A stretch of 64,000 bases of DNA from DASYPQ01 sp036006425 (GTDB lineage Bacteria; Planctomycetota; UBA1135; GCA-002686595), in NCBI GenBank assembly GCA_036006425.1, contig DASYPQ010000003.1, positions 124,001 to 188,000 on the forward strand. The letters run 5' to 3'. How positions within the stretch are numbered: position 1 is the first letter of the stretch; every line of letters begins with the position of its first letter. The position numbers and the translations under genes were made by a program. Under the pieces are notes generated by a model, which worked only from the letters and a program-made list of their open reading frames with translations, did not search any database and had not been told where the DNA came from. Below, piece after piece: positions 25,595 through 36,053 of this stretch.

Positions 25595-27517
25595 TCAGGT
25601 CTTCACTTCGAAGTCCGCGTCGACGGGCTCGTCGCTGCCCTTGCCGCCCGCGGGTCCGGACTGGGCTTCCGGGCCGGCGCCCGCGCCGGGCTGAGCCTGT
25701 TGTTGCTGCTGCTGCTGCTCGCGGTAGATCGCCTCGCCGAGCTTCTGCGACTTCTGCTGCAGATCGGAGAGCGCGCGCTCGATCGCGGCCTTGTCCTCGC
25801 CGTCCTTCGCCTTCTTCAGGGCTTCCCGGGCGTCGTCGATCGCCTTCGCGTCCGCTTCCGGAACCTTCGCGCGGTGCTCCGCGAGCTCCTTCTCGGTCGA
25901 GTGCAGGACGTGATCCGCCTGGTTCTTGAGGTCGATGAGCTCGCGCCGCTCCTTGTCCTCGGCCGCGTGCGCCTCGGCGTCCCGCCGCATGCGGTCGATC
26001 TCCTCCTTGGAGATGCCCGACGAGGACTCGATCCGGATCGTCTGCTGCTTCTTCGTGCCCTTGTCGACGGCCTTCACGTTGAGGATGCCGTTCGCGTCGA
26101 GCTCGAACGTGACCTCGATCTGCGGCATCCCCCGCGGAGCCGGCGGGATCCCGTCGAGGTGGAACTTGCCGAGCGTCCGGTTGTCGCGCGCGAACTCGCG
26201 TTCCCCCTGGAGCACGTGGATCTCGACGCTCGGCTGGCTGTCGCTCGCCGTCGAGAACACCTGGCTCTTCGAGGTCGGGATCGTCGTGTTGCGCTCGATG
26301 AGCTTCGTGAACACGCCGCCGAGCGTCTCGATGCCGAGCGACAGCGGCGTCACGTCGAGGAGGACGACGTCGCTGACTTCGCCGGCGAGGATTCCGCCCT
26401 GGATCGCGGCGCCGACGCCGACCGCTTCGTCGGGGTTGACGCTCTTGTTCGGGTCGCGCCCGAAGATCTTCTTCGCGAGGTCGCTGACGGCCGGAACGCG
26501 CGTGCTGCCGCCGACGAGGATCACTTCGTCGATCTTGGAGGCGTCGAGCCCGGCGTCCTTGAGCGCCTGGATGCACGGACCCTTGGCGCGGTCGACGAGC
26601 GGCTCGATCAGGCTCTCGAACTTGGCGCGCGTGATCGCCAGCTGCAGGTGCTTCGGCCCGGATGCGTCGGCCGTGATGAACGGCAGGTTGACGTCGGTCT
26701 GGCCGGTCGAGGAGAGGTCGATCTTGGCCTTTTCGCAGGCTTCCTTGAGCCGCTGGATCGCCATCGGGTCCTTGCGGACGTCGATGCCGCTCGACTTCTT
26801 GAACTCGTCGGCGACGTAATCGATCAGCGCCTTGTCGAAGTCGTCGCCGCCGAGGTGCGTGTCCCCGTTCGTCGCGAGCACCTCGAACACGCCGTCGCCG
26901 ATCTCGAGGATCGAGATGTCGAACGTGCCGCCGCCGAAGTCGAACACGGCCACGCGGCCGCTCTTCTTCTTGTCGAGACCGAACGCCAGGGCCGAGGCGG
27001 TCGGCTCGTTGATGATCCGCTCGACGGTCAAGCCGGCGATCGTTCCCGCGTCCTTGGTCGCCTGGCGCTGGCTGTCGTTGAAGTAGGCGGGGACCGTGAT
27101 CACCGCGCGCGACACTTTCTCGCCGAGGTAGGCCTCCGCGGCCTCCTTCAGGTATCCGAGGACGGCCGCGCTGATCTCCGGCGGCGTGTAGCGCTTGCCG
27201 TCGATCTCGACCTTGACGAGCTCCTCGGCTCCGCCGACGAGCTTGTAGGCGACGTTCTTCTCCTCGGCCGCGACCTCGTGGTGGCGGCGGCCCATGAAGC
27301 GCTTGATCGAGGAGATCGTGCGCGTCGGATTCGTCACGGCCTGGCGTTTCGCGGGCGCGCCGACGAGCTTCGAGCCGTCCGAGAGGAACGCGACGACGGA
27401 GGGCGTCGTGCGGGCGCCCTCCGCGTTCGTGATCACCACCGGGTTGCCGCCCTCCATGACGGCGACGACGGAGTTCGTGGTGCCGAGGTCGATGCCGATG
27501 ATCTTGCTCTTGCTCAT
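25595..27517 (-). CDS. dnaK: Chaperone DnaK (Hsp70)
   Basis: ATP-driven cytosolic folding chaperone. The 640-residue length and all signatures fit: IGIDLGTTNS at the start, NDSQRQATKDAGTIAGL, the FDFGGGTFDISIL phosphate loop, LVGGSTRVP, the linker VVLLDVTPLSLGIET, and a C-terminal lid ending in EPVDADFEVKT after a short Gln run. The gene stands alone: no grpE or dnaJ lies beside it. The 184-base leader up to the regulator gene contains no CIRCE element and no clear heat-shock promoter. A strong hairpin follows the stop. Confidence 0.98.
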   Translation of the reverse strand: MSKSKIIGIDLGTTNSVVAVMEGGNPVVITNAEGARTTPSVVAFLSDGSKLVGAPAKRQAVTNPTRTISSIKRFMGRRHHEVAAEEKNVAYKLVGGAEELVKVEIDGKRYTPPEISAAVLGYLKEAAEAYLGEKVSRAVITVPAYFNDSQRQATKDAGTIAGLTVERIINEPTASALAFGLDKKKSGRVAVFDFGGGTFDISILEIGDGVFEVLATNGDTHLGGDDFDKALIDYVADEFKKSSGIDVRKDPMAIQRLKEACEKAKIDLSSTGQTDVNLPFITADASGPKHLQLAITRAKFESLIEPLVDRAKGPCIQALKDAGLDASKIDEVILVGGSTRVPAVSDLAKKIFGRDPNKSVNPDEAVGVGAAIQGGILAGEVSDVVLLDVTPLSLGIETLGGVFTKLIERNTTIPTSKSQVFSTASDSQPSVEIHVLQGEREFARDNRTLGKFHLDGIPPAPRGMPQIEVTFELDANGILNVKAVDKGTKKQQTIRIESSSGISKEEIDRMRRDAEAHAAEDKERRELIDLKNQADHVLHSTEKELAEHRAKVPEADAKAIDDAREALKKAKDGEDKAAIERALSDLQQKSQKLGEAIYREQQQQQQQAQPGAGAGPEAQSGPAGGKGSDEPVDADFEVKT

Positions 27518-27701
27518 GATTCAGTTCCGGGGGCCAGGGTGTTGCGAGGGGCGCCGGAGACCAAACTCCGTGCCAGATCGGATTCGGCAGTTAACCAGCG
27601 CATGCACAGAGGTTTACGGCACTTCCGGGGCGAGCCGCGCTGTCAACCTGGCAGCCCCGTTTGCGATCTCCAGGCGCGTGCTGCCGCTATGGCACCCGCG
27701 C

Positions 27702-29068
<1,367 letters not shown>

Positions 29069-29072
<4 letters not shown>

Positions 29073-29908
29073 GCGCCCCTCTCCGCGGCTTCGGGCGAAT
29101 CGGCGCCGCCGCGCGTGTGGTGGATCTCGACGAGGAGCGGCAGCAGGATCGAGAAGCTCGTTCCGCGACCGACCTCGGAGATCGCGTGGATCGTCCCGCC
29201 GTGCTCCTCGACGATGCGCTTCGTGGTCGAGAGACCGAGGCCGGTCCCCTCCCGTTTCGTCGAGTAGTACACCTCGAAACAGCGCTCGAGGTCCTCCGGG
29301 GTCATCCCGACGCCGGTGTCGGTGACCGCGAGCTCGACGAAGTTCCCCTGGCGGCGCAGGCGCACGATGAGCTCCCCTCCCATCGGCATCGCCTGCCGCG
29401 CGTTGACGAACAGGTTCAGGATCGCCTGACGGAAAGCCACCGCGTCGAGCATGACGAGCGGCAGACCCGGCGGGAGGTCGGCGTGGTGACGGATCCCGAC
29501 GCGCGAGTCCTCGGGCTCGACGAAATCGAGGACCTCGCGCACGAGGTGGCCGAGATCGTGCGGCGCGCGGTCGATCACGCCGCCGCGGGCGTAGCGGAGG
29601 AAGTCGTCGACGATCGTCTCGAGGCGCTGGACCTCCCGCTGCAACGTCTGGATGCGCTTCTGGCAGCGTTTTTCGCGCGCCGTCGGCTCGGGCGCCGGCT
29701 CGCGGCGGGATCGGGTACCGCCCGACCACTCCTCCTCGAGCAACGCGAGGTTGATCGCCATCGTCGAGAGCGGGTTCTTGATCTCGTGAGCGAGTCCCGC
29801 GGCGACGCGCGCGAAGAGCTCGTCGCGCTCCTCCGGCACGGCGGCGAAGGCGGCGCGCGGAGCGGCTTCCCCCGGCGGAGAGCCGGCATCGACTCGTTGG
29901 TCTTCCAT
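29069..29908 (-). CDS. Soluble sensor histidine kinase (NtrB-like)
   Basis: A 279-residue kinase without transmembrane segments or a recognisable sensor domain; only about 30 residues precede the dimerisation helix. The H box is GLAHEIKNPLSTM with phospho-acceptor His41. The ATPase has the N box NLFVNARQAM, G1 DTGVGM and G2 GTGLGLSTTKRI. It pairs with the sigma-54 activator it overlaps. The missing input domain suggests that signals come through a partner protein. The ATG at 29908 is preceded by a promoter that shares its -10 region with the divergent gene. Confidence 0.9.
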
Positions 29909-29939
29909 GATCGACGTGCCGGGATGCTGGTCGGCCGGC

Positions 29940-29968
29940 TTGGGCGCGCGTTCGAGGGCGGATAGGCT
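29940..29968 (+). promoter_or_regulatory. Candidate promoter of the TsaC/phosphatase fusion gene
   Basis: TTGGGC (29940-29945) and TAGGCT (29963-29968) are 17 bases apart, giving a leader of about 25 bases to the ATG at 30000. Confidence 0.45.
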
Positions 29969-29993
29969 AGCAGCGCGCACGCCCGGCGGCCAA
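29964..29993 (-). promoter_or_regulatory. Candidate promoter of the kinase/regulator pair, overlapping the divergent promoter
   Basis: Minus-strand TTGGCC (29993-29988) and TAGCCT (29969-29964) are 18 bases apart. The -10 box overlaps the plus-strand -10 box at 29963-29968 almost exactly, so the two promoters are mutually exclusive. Confidence 0.45.
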
Positions 29994-29999
29994 GCGCGC

Positions 30000-31100
30000 A
30001 TGAGCCCTTTGCCCGAACTCGAGAAAGCGGACGATGCGCCGCCGACGCGCGAAATCGTGGAGCGGGTCGAGTCCGTGCTCGCCCGCGGCGGCCTCGTCGC
30101 GTTGCCCACCGAGACCGTGTACGGCATCGCGGCGCGCGCCGATTCGGCCCGCGCGGTCGAAGCGCTCCGGACGCTCAAGGGCCGCCCCGACGATCTCGCC
30201 CTGACTTGGCACGTCGGGACGCGGGAGTCGCTCGCCCGGTTTCCGCACGTCTCCGCGCTCGCGCGCCGGCTCACGACGCGCTACTGGCCGGGTCCGCTGA
30301 CGCTCGTGCTGCCGGGGATCCCGCCCGGGCTCGAGGCGGCGGCGCGCGACGGCTGGACCGGAGTCCGGATGCCCGCGCACGGCGCGACGGCCGGCATCCT
30401 CGCGAGCGTGCCGTACCCCGTCGTCCTCTCGAGCGCGAACCGCCACGGCGAGCCGCCTCTCTCGACCGCAGGCGACGTCGCGCGCGCGTTCGCGGGCGAG
30501 CCCGCGCTCGAGCTCGTCGTCGACGGCGGACCCGCCGCGCTCTCGGAGTCGTCGTGCGTGCTGCGCCTCGGCAAGGGCCGGTTCGAGCTCCTGCGCGAAG
30601 GCGTGATCGGCCTCGAGCACCTGCGCGAAACCGCGGGCCTGCGCCTCGGATTCGTCTGCACCGGGAACACCTGCAGGAGCCCGATGGCGGAAGGGCTCGC
30701 GCGGAAGCGGATCGCCGAGCGGCTCGAGTGCGCTCCCGAGCGGCTCCCCGAGTTCGGCTTCCACGTCGAATCGATGGGCGTGCTCGCGTCGCACGGAGCG
30801 CCCGCCGCGCGCCTCGCGATGCAGGTGATGAAGGAGGAGGGCGTCGACCTCGGCGATCACCACGCGCGCGCCGCGCAGGCGCGGGACCTCGCGTCGTTCG
30901 ACGCGCTCTACTGCATGACGGAAGGCCACCGCGAAGCGCTCGCCCGCTCGCTGCCGCCGGGAAGGGATCGACAGCTCGAGCTCCTCGACCCGCTCGGCCG
31001 CGACATCCCGGACCCGATCGGCGGCACGCGCGAGGACTACCTCGAGGCCCTCGGGCTGATCCGCGGCGCGATCGAGGCGCGCCTCGAGGACTGGGTCTGA
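30000..31100 (+). CDS. Fusion: threonylcarbamoyl-AMP synthase (Sua5/YrdC) + low-molecular-weight phosphatase with arginine-phosphatase signature
   Basis: A 366-residue two-domain protein. Residues about 15-205 are a YrdC/Sua5 domain (GGLVALPTETVYGIAA, KGRP, PGPLTLVLPG, VVLSSANRHGEP), which makes threonylcarbamoyl-AMP for the t6A37 modification of tRNA. Residues about 213-366 are a low-molecular-weight phosphatase with the loop VCTGNTCRSPMAEG (nucleophile Cys220, Arg226) and the general acid in DIPDPIGG. Thr224 stands where tyrosine phosphatases have Ile; Thr there defines the phospho-arginine phosphatase YwlE. In B. subtilis the Sua5 gene ywlC lies close to ywlE, so the fusion mirrors a known neighbourhood. 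The ATG at 30000 is preferred over one at 29907, which would overlap both promoters. Confidence 0.9.
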   Translation: MSPLPELEKADDAPPTREIVERVESVLARGGLVALPTETVYGIAARADSARAVEALRTLKGRPDDLALTWHVGTRESLARFPHVSALARRLTTRYWPGPLTLVLPGIPPGLEAAARDGWTGVRMPAHGATAGILASVPYPVVLSSANRHGEPPLSTAGDVARAFAGEPALELVVDGGPAALSESSCVLRLGKGRFELLREGVIGLEHLRETAGLRLGFVCTGNTCRSPMAEGLARKRIAERLECAPERLPEFGFHVESMGVLASHGAPAARLAMQVMKEEGVDLGDHHARAAQARDLASFDALYCMTEGHREALARSLPPGRDRQLELLDPLGRDIPDPIGGTREDYLEALGLIRGAIEARLEDWV

Positions 31101-31116
31101 GCCGCGGCGCGGCGCG

Positions 31117-32562
31117 CTACTTCTGCTTCGAGAGCCAGAGCAGGAACTTGCCCTCGAGCGTGTCCTTGCCGGCGTCGGCGTCCGAGAGCGGCGCGGCTTC
31201 GTACACGGCCGGGAACGCGGCTTCGAACGGCTCTTTCAGGTCGCCGAGCTTCTCGAGGAGCTGCGCGAAGTGCTCGCGCGAGACCTTCTCCGCCGCGCCC
31301 GATTTCGACTCGAGCCACGAGACGAACGCGCACTTGTAGGCGCGCAGGAGCTCGGCGTAGTCGCCGTGGAACGCCTGCGCCGGGCCCTTGGCGTCCTCGG
31401 ACGGTGCCACGAAGAACGGCGCGTGGACGGGCGCGATCTCCCCACCGGCATCCGAGCGCACGCCGAACCCCGCCACGTGGTTCTTGAGCGACTTCTCGAG
31501 CCCGTCGCCTTCCTTCTGCGCCTGGCGCAGCACGCGCATGAACCGGTCCCGGCCGCGGTCCTCGCGCCAGCGCGACTCGGCCGAGTTCTTGGCGAGCATG
31601 CCGTCGCCGCGCACGCCGGCGACGAACACCGAGCGACCCTGCGTCGTCTTCCCGCGCAGGTCGCCGTCGACGCGCGTGCTGATCTCGCCGAACTGGTCGA
31701 CGACGAGGTTCATCGAGAGGCCGCCGACGAGCAGCGCCGGCAGGCGCTCGCCGTACAGCTGCTCGAACAGGCGCTGCGCGGAGAACTGCACGACCTGCTG
31801 CTGCATCACGGTCGGGTCGCGCTCGTTCATGCTCTCGCCCGACGAGTAGTCGTCGGGCTGGTGGTTCGGCGCCGCGTATTCGAGGGCGATGACCTGGATG
31901 TCCTGGATCCAGCACGTCGCCCAGTCGGCGACGCCGTCGACCCAGTACGTCGCCTTGTCGTCCGCGTTCGTCATCCCGACGAAGCAGGCGAGCTCGACGA
32001 AGTCCTTCCGCGCGGGCTCGAGCAGCATGCGGATCTTCAGCGGGGCTTCGCGCGCGAGCCCGAGCTCCTCGCCCTGGCCGAGGCTCGCCGCGAGCCGCTG
32101 CGAGGCGGCGACCACGGCGTCCGACGCGGCGAGCACGGCGGTCACGTCCTTGCCCGCGGAGTCGCGCGCCTTCGCGAGCGCGGGCACGCGCCAGCCCTTG
32201 ATCCAGTCCGTGACGAGCTTGATGTCCGCGCGGAGCGCCTTCTGGTCGCGCCCGGAGGGCTTGCTCCAGTCGGCGAGCTTCTCCTGCGCGCCGACGAGCG
32301 CCAGCGCGCAGTCCCTGAAGTCGCCGGCCCGCCGCTCGAGGTTCGCGACCGGGAAGTAGACCTCGAACGCGCCGAAGTGCCCGACGACGTAATGGCCCTT
32401 GAGCACCGACTCGAAGTCGACTTCCTCGGCCTTCTTGTCCGCGAGCCCGTGCTGCGCCATGAAGTCGCGCGCGGCCTTCTCGAACGGGACTCCGGCCGGT
32501 TCCCGCGGCGGCGCGAGGATCGCGAGCGCGGAGACGAGTGCGGTGGTGAGCACGGCGTTCAT
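31117..32562 (-). CDS. Secreted protein of unknown function
   Basis: A 481-residue protein with a signal peptide (MNAVLTTALVSALAILAPP) and no further membrane span. I do not recognise a domain. It is mostly helical with stretches such as VMQQQVVQFSAQRLFEQLYGERLPALLVGGLSMNLVVDQFGEI and a helical C-terminus ending in GKFLLWLSKQK. The start overlaps the stop of the spermidine-synthase-like gene (ATGA), so it is co-produced with it. It converges on the fusion gene with a 16-base gap. Confidence 0.85.
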   Translation of the reverse strand: MNAVLTTALVSALAILAPPREPAGVPFEKAARDFMAQHGLADKKAEEVDFESVLKGHYVVGHFGAFEVYFPVANLERRAGDFRDCALALVGAQEKLADWSKPSGRDQKALRADIKLVTDWIKGWRVPALAKARDSAGKDVTAVLAASDAVVAASQRLAASLGQGEELGLAREAPLKIRMLLEPARKDFVELACFVGMTNADDKATYWVDGVADWATCWIQDIQVIALEYAAPNHQPDDYSSGESMNERDPTVMQQQVVQFSAQRLFEQLYGERLPALLVGGLSMNLVVDQFGEISTRVDGDLRGKTTQGRSVFVAGVRGDGMLAKNSAESRWREDRGRDRFMRVLRQAQKEGDGLEKSLKNHVAGFGVRSDAGGEIAPVHAPFFVAPSEDAKGPAQAFHGDYAELLRAYKCAFVSWLESKSGAAEKVSREHFAQLLEKLGDLKEPFEAAFPAVYEAAPLSDADAGKDTLEGKFLLWLSKQK

Positions 32563-35285
32563 GGTGAGTCGGACGTAACCACGCCGGACGTCCTTCCGGA
32601 CGGATTGTTTGTGAAAAAGTCCCGTTCGGCCCGGGCCGCGGTCGCTTCGGCGCGACTCCAGGCGGCGTCCGACAAGCCGAGCGTCCGGCAGCGCCGACCC
32701 TCGGGCGTCTGCGCGATCCGCGGACACGCCGCCAGCGCGAGGGTGAGCTCGCGCTCCGCGCCCGGGTCGCCGATGCGCTCGAGCGCCGTCGCCGCGTAGA
32801 GATGGACGTCCGCGCGCTCCGGGCGCTGCCGCGCGGACGCGAGCAACGCCGGCAGCGCCGCGCGCGCAGCCTGCGGAGAAGCGTCCGACGCGAGCGTCGA
32901 GACGCCCGAGCGCAGATCGGCGAGGAACGCGATCTCCGTCTCCAGGTCGGCGAGCTCCGGATCGTCGCCGACCCCGGCGCGAGCTGTCGCGAGCGCCGAA
33001 GCAAACGTCGGCGTGAGCAGCGGCGCCTCGCCCGGGCCCTCGCGCCAGCCGCGCAGCCGCGCTTCGGACTCCGCGTGCGCCTCGCGCGCGCCGCGCAGGG
33101 CGCGCATTCCTTCGACCGCGCGCGCCGCGTCCGGCCCGGCCGCCGCGAGCCAGCCGGACGGCGTCGGGCCGCCGAGCGCGCGCAGGAAGCCGAGATTGCG
33201 CGGCAGATCCGCGAGGAGCACGGCACCCGCCCGCCGCGGGCGGTAGACGATCCAGGGATCGGCGTCGCGCAGCGGCCGCGCCGCGCTCGCGATGCGTTTT
33301 CCGTCGGCGACGAAGCGCGAGAGGAGCTCTGCCGGCGTCGCGAGGCCGAGCTCCGCGAGGCTCCGCGCCAGATCGCCGGTCGCCTGGAAGCGGCTCGCCG
33401 CGAGCGCCGGCTCGCGGTCGCCCCCGAGCAGGATCACCTGCGTGCCCGAGAGCCAGATCGAGCTCCACGGGAACGCGCTCGCGAACGCCTCGAGGACCGC
33501 GGCGAAGCTCGCGGGCTCGAGCGCGTGCGGCGGGACCCATTGGCACACGAGCCCTTCGGGAGCGAGTGCCGCGCGCGCGCACGCGTAGAACTCGCGCGTG
33601 TACAGGTAGACGCCGAACGGCGAGTCGGGGAGGAGCGGCTCCATCGTGATCACGTCGTACGCGCTGCGCGCGCCGCCGAGCGTCGCCCGGCCGTCGCCGA
33701 GTCGCACGACGACGCGGCCGCTCGAAGCGTCCCCGGCGAGCGCGCCGCGGTTCTTCTCGACGAACCACGGAGCGGCGTCGACGACGGCGCGCGAGATCTC
33801 GAGGACGTCGATGCGCTCCACCTCGGGGTGCTGCGCGACCGCGCCGAGCGTCGTCCCGGTGCCGAGCGCGAGGACCGCGACGCGTCGCGGTCGCGCGGAG
33901 AGGAGCACGGGGAGATGCCCGAGCACCTGCATGTACCGGTACTCCCGGCCCGTCCCCGCCGCGCGGAATCCGTCGGTGAGGAGCGTGCGCTCGCCCTGCA
34001 TGCCGTCGTCGACCACCGTCACGGCGAAATCGCGGTCCTCGGCGAAACTGCGCACGCGCAGCGCCGGGTTCGAGAGCGGCGGCGACTCGAGCGCCGGCGG
34101 CGCCTGGAACCACGCCCACGCACCGAGGAGGAGCGGCAGTCCCGCCGCGACGCGCGCGGCCGCGGGGAGCGCGCGCGACAGGGCGAGCAGCGCGCCGACG
34201 CCGCACGCCTCGAGGATCGCGATCGATCCGACGAGACCGCAGCGCGGGACGAGGACGAAGTGCACGAGCGGGACGCCGGCGAACGCGCCCCAGGCCTCGT
34301 GCAGGAGCAGGCGACCGAGGCGCGCACCGCTCTCGAGCGGCAGCGCACGGTGGAGCACGGGCAGGAGGCCGCCGAACGGCACGAGCGACGGCATCACGAG
34401 GACGAGCGCCGTCGCGAGCTCGCCGCGCGACGTCCCGGCGAGCGCGCGGGCCGCGAACAGGGGCCAGACCGCGCCGAGCGAGCAGGCGACGAGCACCCAC
34501 AGGACCCCGGCGCTCCCGCGCGGAACGATCGGGGGCAGGAGCGCCGCGCCGACCGCGAGCGAGATCATCGACGCGACGAGCACCGAGCGGAGCGCGGGCT
34601 GCATCCCGCCGAGCCAGAGGACTCCGAGGCGCAAGCCGATCCACTCGAGCGCGACGACCCAGGCCGTCGCGAGCGCCACGATCCAGGCGGCGTCGCGCCA
34701 CGCGAGGTCCCCGGTCGCCGCGGCGATCCTCGCGGGGGGGAGCGCGCTCCTTCCCGCGGCGAGACCGCCGAATGCGCCGGCGGCGAGCGCGATCCCCGCC
34801 GCGACGCCCGCGGCCGCGAGCCGCCCGGAGTCCGCGACGATCCGGTCCGCGATCCAGAGCACGCCGCCGACGGCGCCCGCGAGGTTCGCGGCGAAGAGAA
34901 CGGCGACTCCGCCACCGTCCGCGCGCGCGAGCGTCGGCAGGAACGCACCCTGGAGGAACGCGACGGTCGCGATCGCGAGCAGCGTGCCGGCGACGGCGAG
35001 CGCGCCTCCGGGTGCGCGGCCGCTCGCGAGGACGAGCCACACGGCCGGCCAGGCGGAGAGCGCCGCGAGCGCACCCGCTCCGAAGAGGCTCGCGCGGGGC
35101 CGGAGCGCGCTCTTGCCGGCGCGGTACGCGCCGAACGCCCACGCGGCGAGGAACGTCGCGAGCCCGAGCGCGGTCGCGCTGCCGTAGCCGAGGCCGAGCC
35201 CGGCGGAGTCGAGCAGCAAGGTCTCGAGCGCGAGACCCGAGCAGCCGGCGAGGGCGGCGGCGAGCGCGAGAGCCGTTCTCCTCAA
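32559..35285 (-). CDS. Membrane-fused spermidine synthase-like protein
   Basis: A 908-residue protein. The N-terminal half (about residues 1-440) has 10-12 hydrophobic spans of the MFS-like kind fused to polyamine synthases. The next part is a spermidine-synthase fold: DGMQGERTLLTDG, REYRYMQVLGHLPVLL, VAVLALGTGTTLGAVAQHP, IDVLEISRAVV, and DVITMEPLLPDSPFGVYLYTREFY. The last 150 residues carry a TPR-like helical tail. Whether it makes polyamines is uncertain; many fused members lack a known reaction. The TTG start at 35285 is preceded by GAGGG. The gene lies 35 bases after the EIIA-like gene and overlaps the next gene by 4 bases. Confidence 0.82.
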   Translation of the reverse strand: MRRTALALAAALAGCSGLALETLLLDSAGLGLGYGSATALGLATFLAAWAFGAYRAGKSALRPRASLFGAGALAALSAWPAVWLVLASGRAPGGALAVAGTLLAIATVAFLQGAFLPTLARADGGGVAVLFAANLAGAVGGVLWIADRIVADSGRLAAAGVAAGIALAAGAFGGLAAGRSALPPARIAAATGDLAWRDAAWIVALATAWVVALEWIGLRLGVLWLGGMQPALRSVLVASMISLAVGAALLPPIVPRGSAGVLWVLVACSLGAVWPLFAARALAGTSRGELATALVLVMPSLVPFGGLLPVLHRALPLESGARLGRLLLHEAWGAFAGVPLVHFVLVPRCGLVGSIAILEACGVGALLALSRALPAAARVAAGLPLLLGAWAWFQAPPALESPPLSNPALRVRSFAEDRDFAVTVVDDGMQGERTLLTDGFRAAGTGREYRYMQVLGHLPVLLSARPRRVAVLALGTGTTLGAVAQHPEVERIDVLEISRAVVDAAPWFVEKNRGALAGDASSGRVVVRLGDGRATLGGARSAYDVITMEPLLPDSPFGVYLYTREFYACARAALAPEGLVCQWVPPHALEPASFAAVLEAFASAFPWSSIWLSGTQVILLGGDREPALAASRFQATGDLARSLAELGLATPAELLSRFVADGKRIASAARPLRDADPWIVYRPRRAGAVLLADLPRNLGFLRALGGPTPSGWLAAAGPDAARAVEGMRALRGAREAHAESEARLRGWREGPGEAPLLTPTFASALATARAGVGDDPELADLETEIAFLADLRSGVSTLASDASPQAARAALPALLASARQRPERADVHLYAATALERIGDPGAERELTLALAACPRIAQTPEGRRCRTLGLSDAAWSRAEATAARAERDFFTNNPSGRTSGVVTSDSP

Positions 35286-35320
35286 CGTGCCCTCGAGCGG
35301 GGACTCGCGTGCGCCGAGCG

Positions 35321-35812
35321 CTAGCGCCGGGCGGCCTCGCCGTCGGCCAGCGTCGCCCACGCGGTCTGCGCGTCGGGCGCGCCGACGAGGGCTTCGCGCA
35401 CGCCGTCGCGCCCGAGGACCCGGGCGATGTCGGCCAGCGTGCGGATGTGCAGGAGCTTCTGCGCGCGCGGGATCACGAGCAGGACGACGACGCGCGCCGG
35501 CTTGCCGTCGATGCTCTCGAACGCGAGGCCAGGTCCGTCGGAGACGATGCCCATGCACGCGACGACGGTCTGGACTCCGTCGACCGCGGCGTGAGGGATC
35601 GCGATGCCGTGCTCCATCCCGGTCGACATCGAGCGCTCGCGCGCGAGCACGGCGTCGACGATCGCCGGCGCGTCCGCGCGCGGGATCCGGTTGCGCTCGA
35701 CGAGGTGCGAGACGAGCTTCTGGATCGCGTCCCACTTGTCCGTGGGATGGAAGTGCACGAGCACGTCCTCCACCGGGAAGAGATCCGAGAGCCGCATGGG
35801 GCCGCGCAGCAT
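35321..35812 (-). CDS. PTS EIIA-like protein (fructose/PtsN type)
   Basis: A 163-residue phosphoryl-carrier domain of the fructose/mannitol EIIA family, with the phospho-His74 in HGIAIPHAAVDG and the preceding RERSMSTGME. No HPr, EI or sugar permease gene is nearby, so a regulatory PtsN-like role is more likely than sugar uptake. The first ATG (35812) is chosen because GGAGG lies 5 bases upstream of it; an ATG five codons later would give the more usual N-terminus. It heads a minus-strand trio. Confidence 0.85.
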   Translation of the reverse strand: MLRGPMRLSDLFPVEDVLVHFHPTDKWDAIQKLVSHLVERNRIPRADAPAIVDAVLARERSMSTGMEHGIAIPHAAVDGVQTVVACMGIVSDGPGLAFESIDGKPARVVVLLVIPRAQKLLHIRTLADIARVLGRDGVREALVGAPDAQTAWATLADGEAARR

Positions 35813-35940
35813 AGCGGCCTCCCCGAGGGGATGGGAGGCGAAGCGATCGTCCGCGGACCACGGGAAGATCCCCAGCCGTGCGGCGTCTTTCCGAGGTCCG
35901 ATCGTGCCCTCGAGAAAGTCGCCGACCGCGAGAGCGTGGT

Positions 35941-35969
35941 TTGACAGCCACCGGAGGCCTCCCTAGAGT
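35941..35969 (+). promoter_or_regulatory. Sigma70-type promoter of the type II secretion operon
   Basis: A full-consensus -35 TTGACA (35941-35946), a 17-base spacer and TAGAGT (35964-35969), followed by a leader of about 78 bases to gspD at 36054. This is the best promoter match in the window. Confidence 0.7.
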
Positions 35970-36053
35970 GCGCTCGGTGCTTCCTCCCAACAGGATCTAA
36001 GCCACGACATTCCAAAGGGATAGAACTCCTCTCCCGAACCACGCCACGGCCCC

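Noticed and set aside
27518..27701. CIRCE element or sigma32 promoter upstream of dnaK
   Set aside because: No CIRCE inverted repeat is present. A TTGACA occurs on the minus strand at 27646-27641, but the CCCC block is only 10 bases away and no TANNNT box is at 16-18 bases, so neither heat-shock nor vegetative geometry fits.
29907..29999. N-terminal extension of the Sua5/phosphatase fusion from an ATG at 29907
   Set aside because: It would run through both divergent promoters and adds residues without homology; the ATG at 30000 fits the domain start.
31117..35142. 1341-codon open frame on the minus strand
   Set aside because: Only the C-terminal 481 codons encode the secreted protein; the upstream part is a shadow of the spermidine-synthase-like gene.
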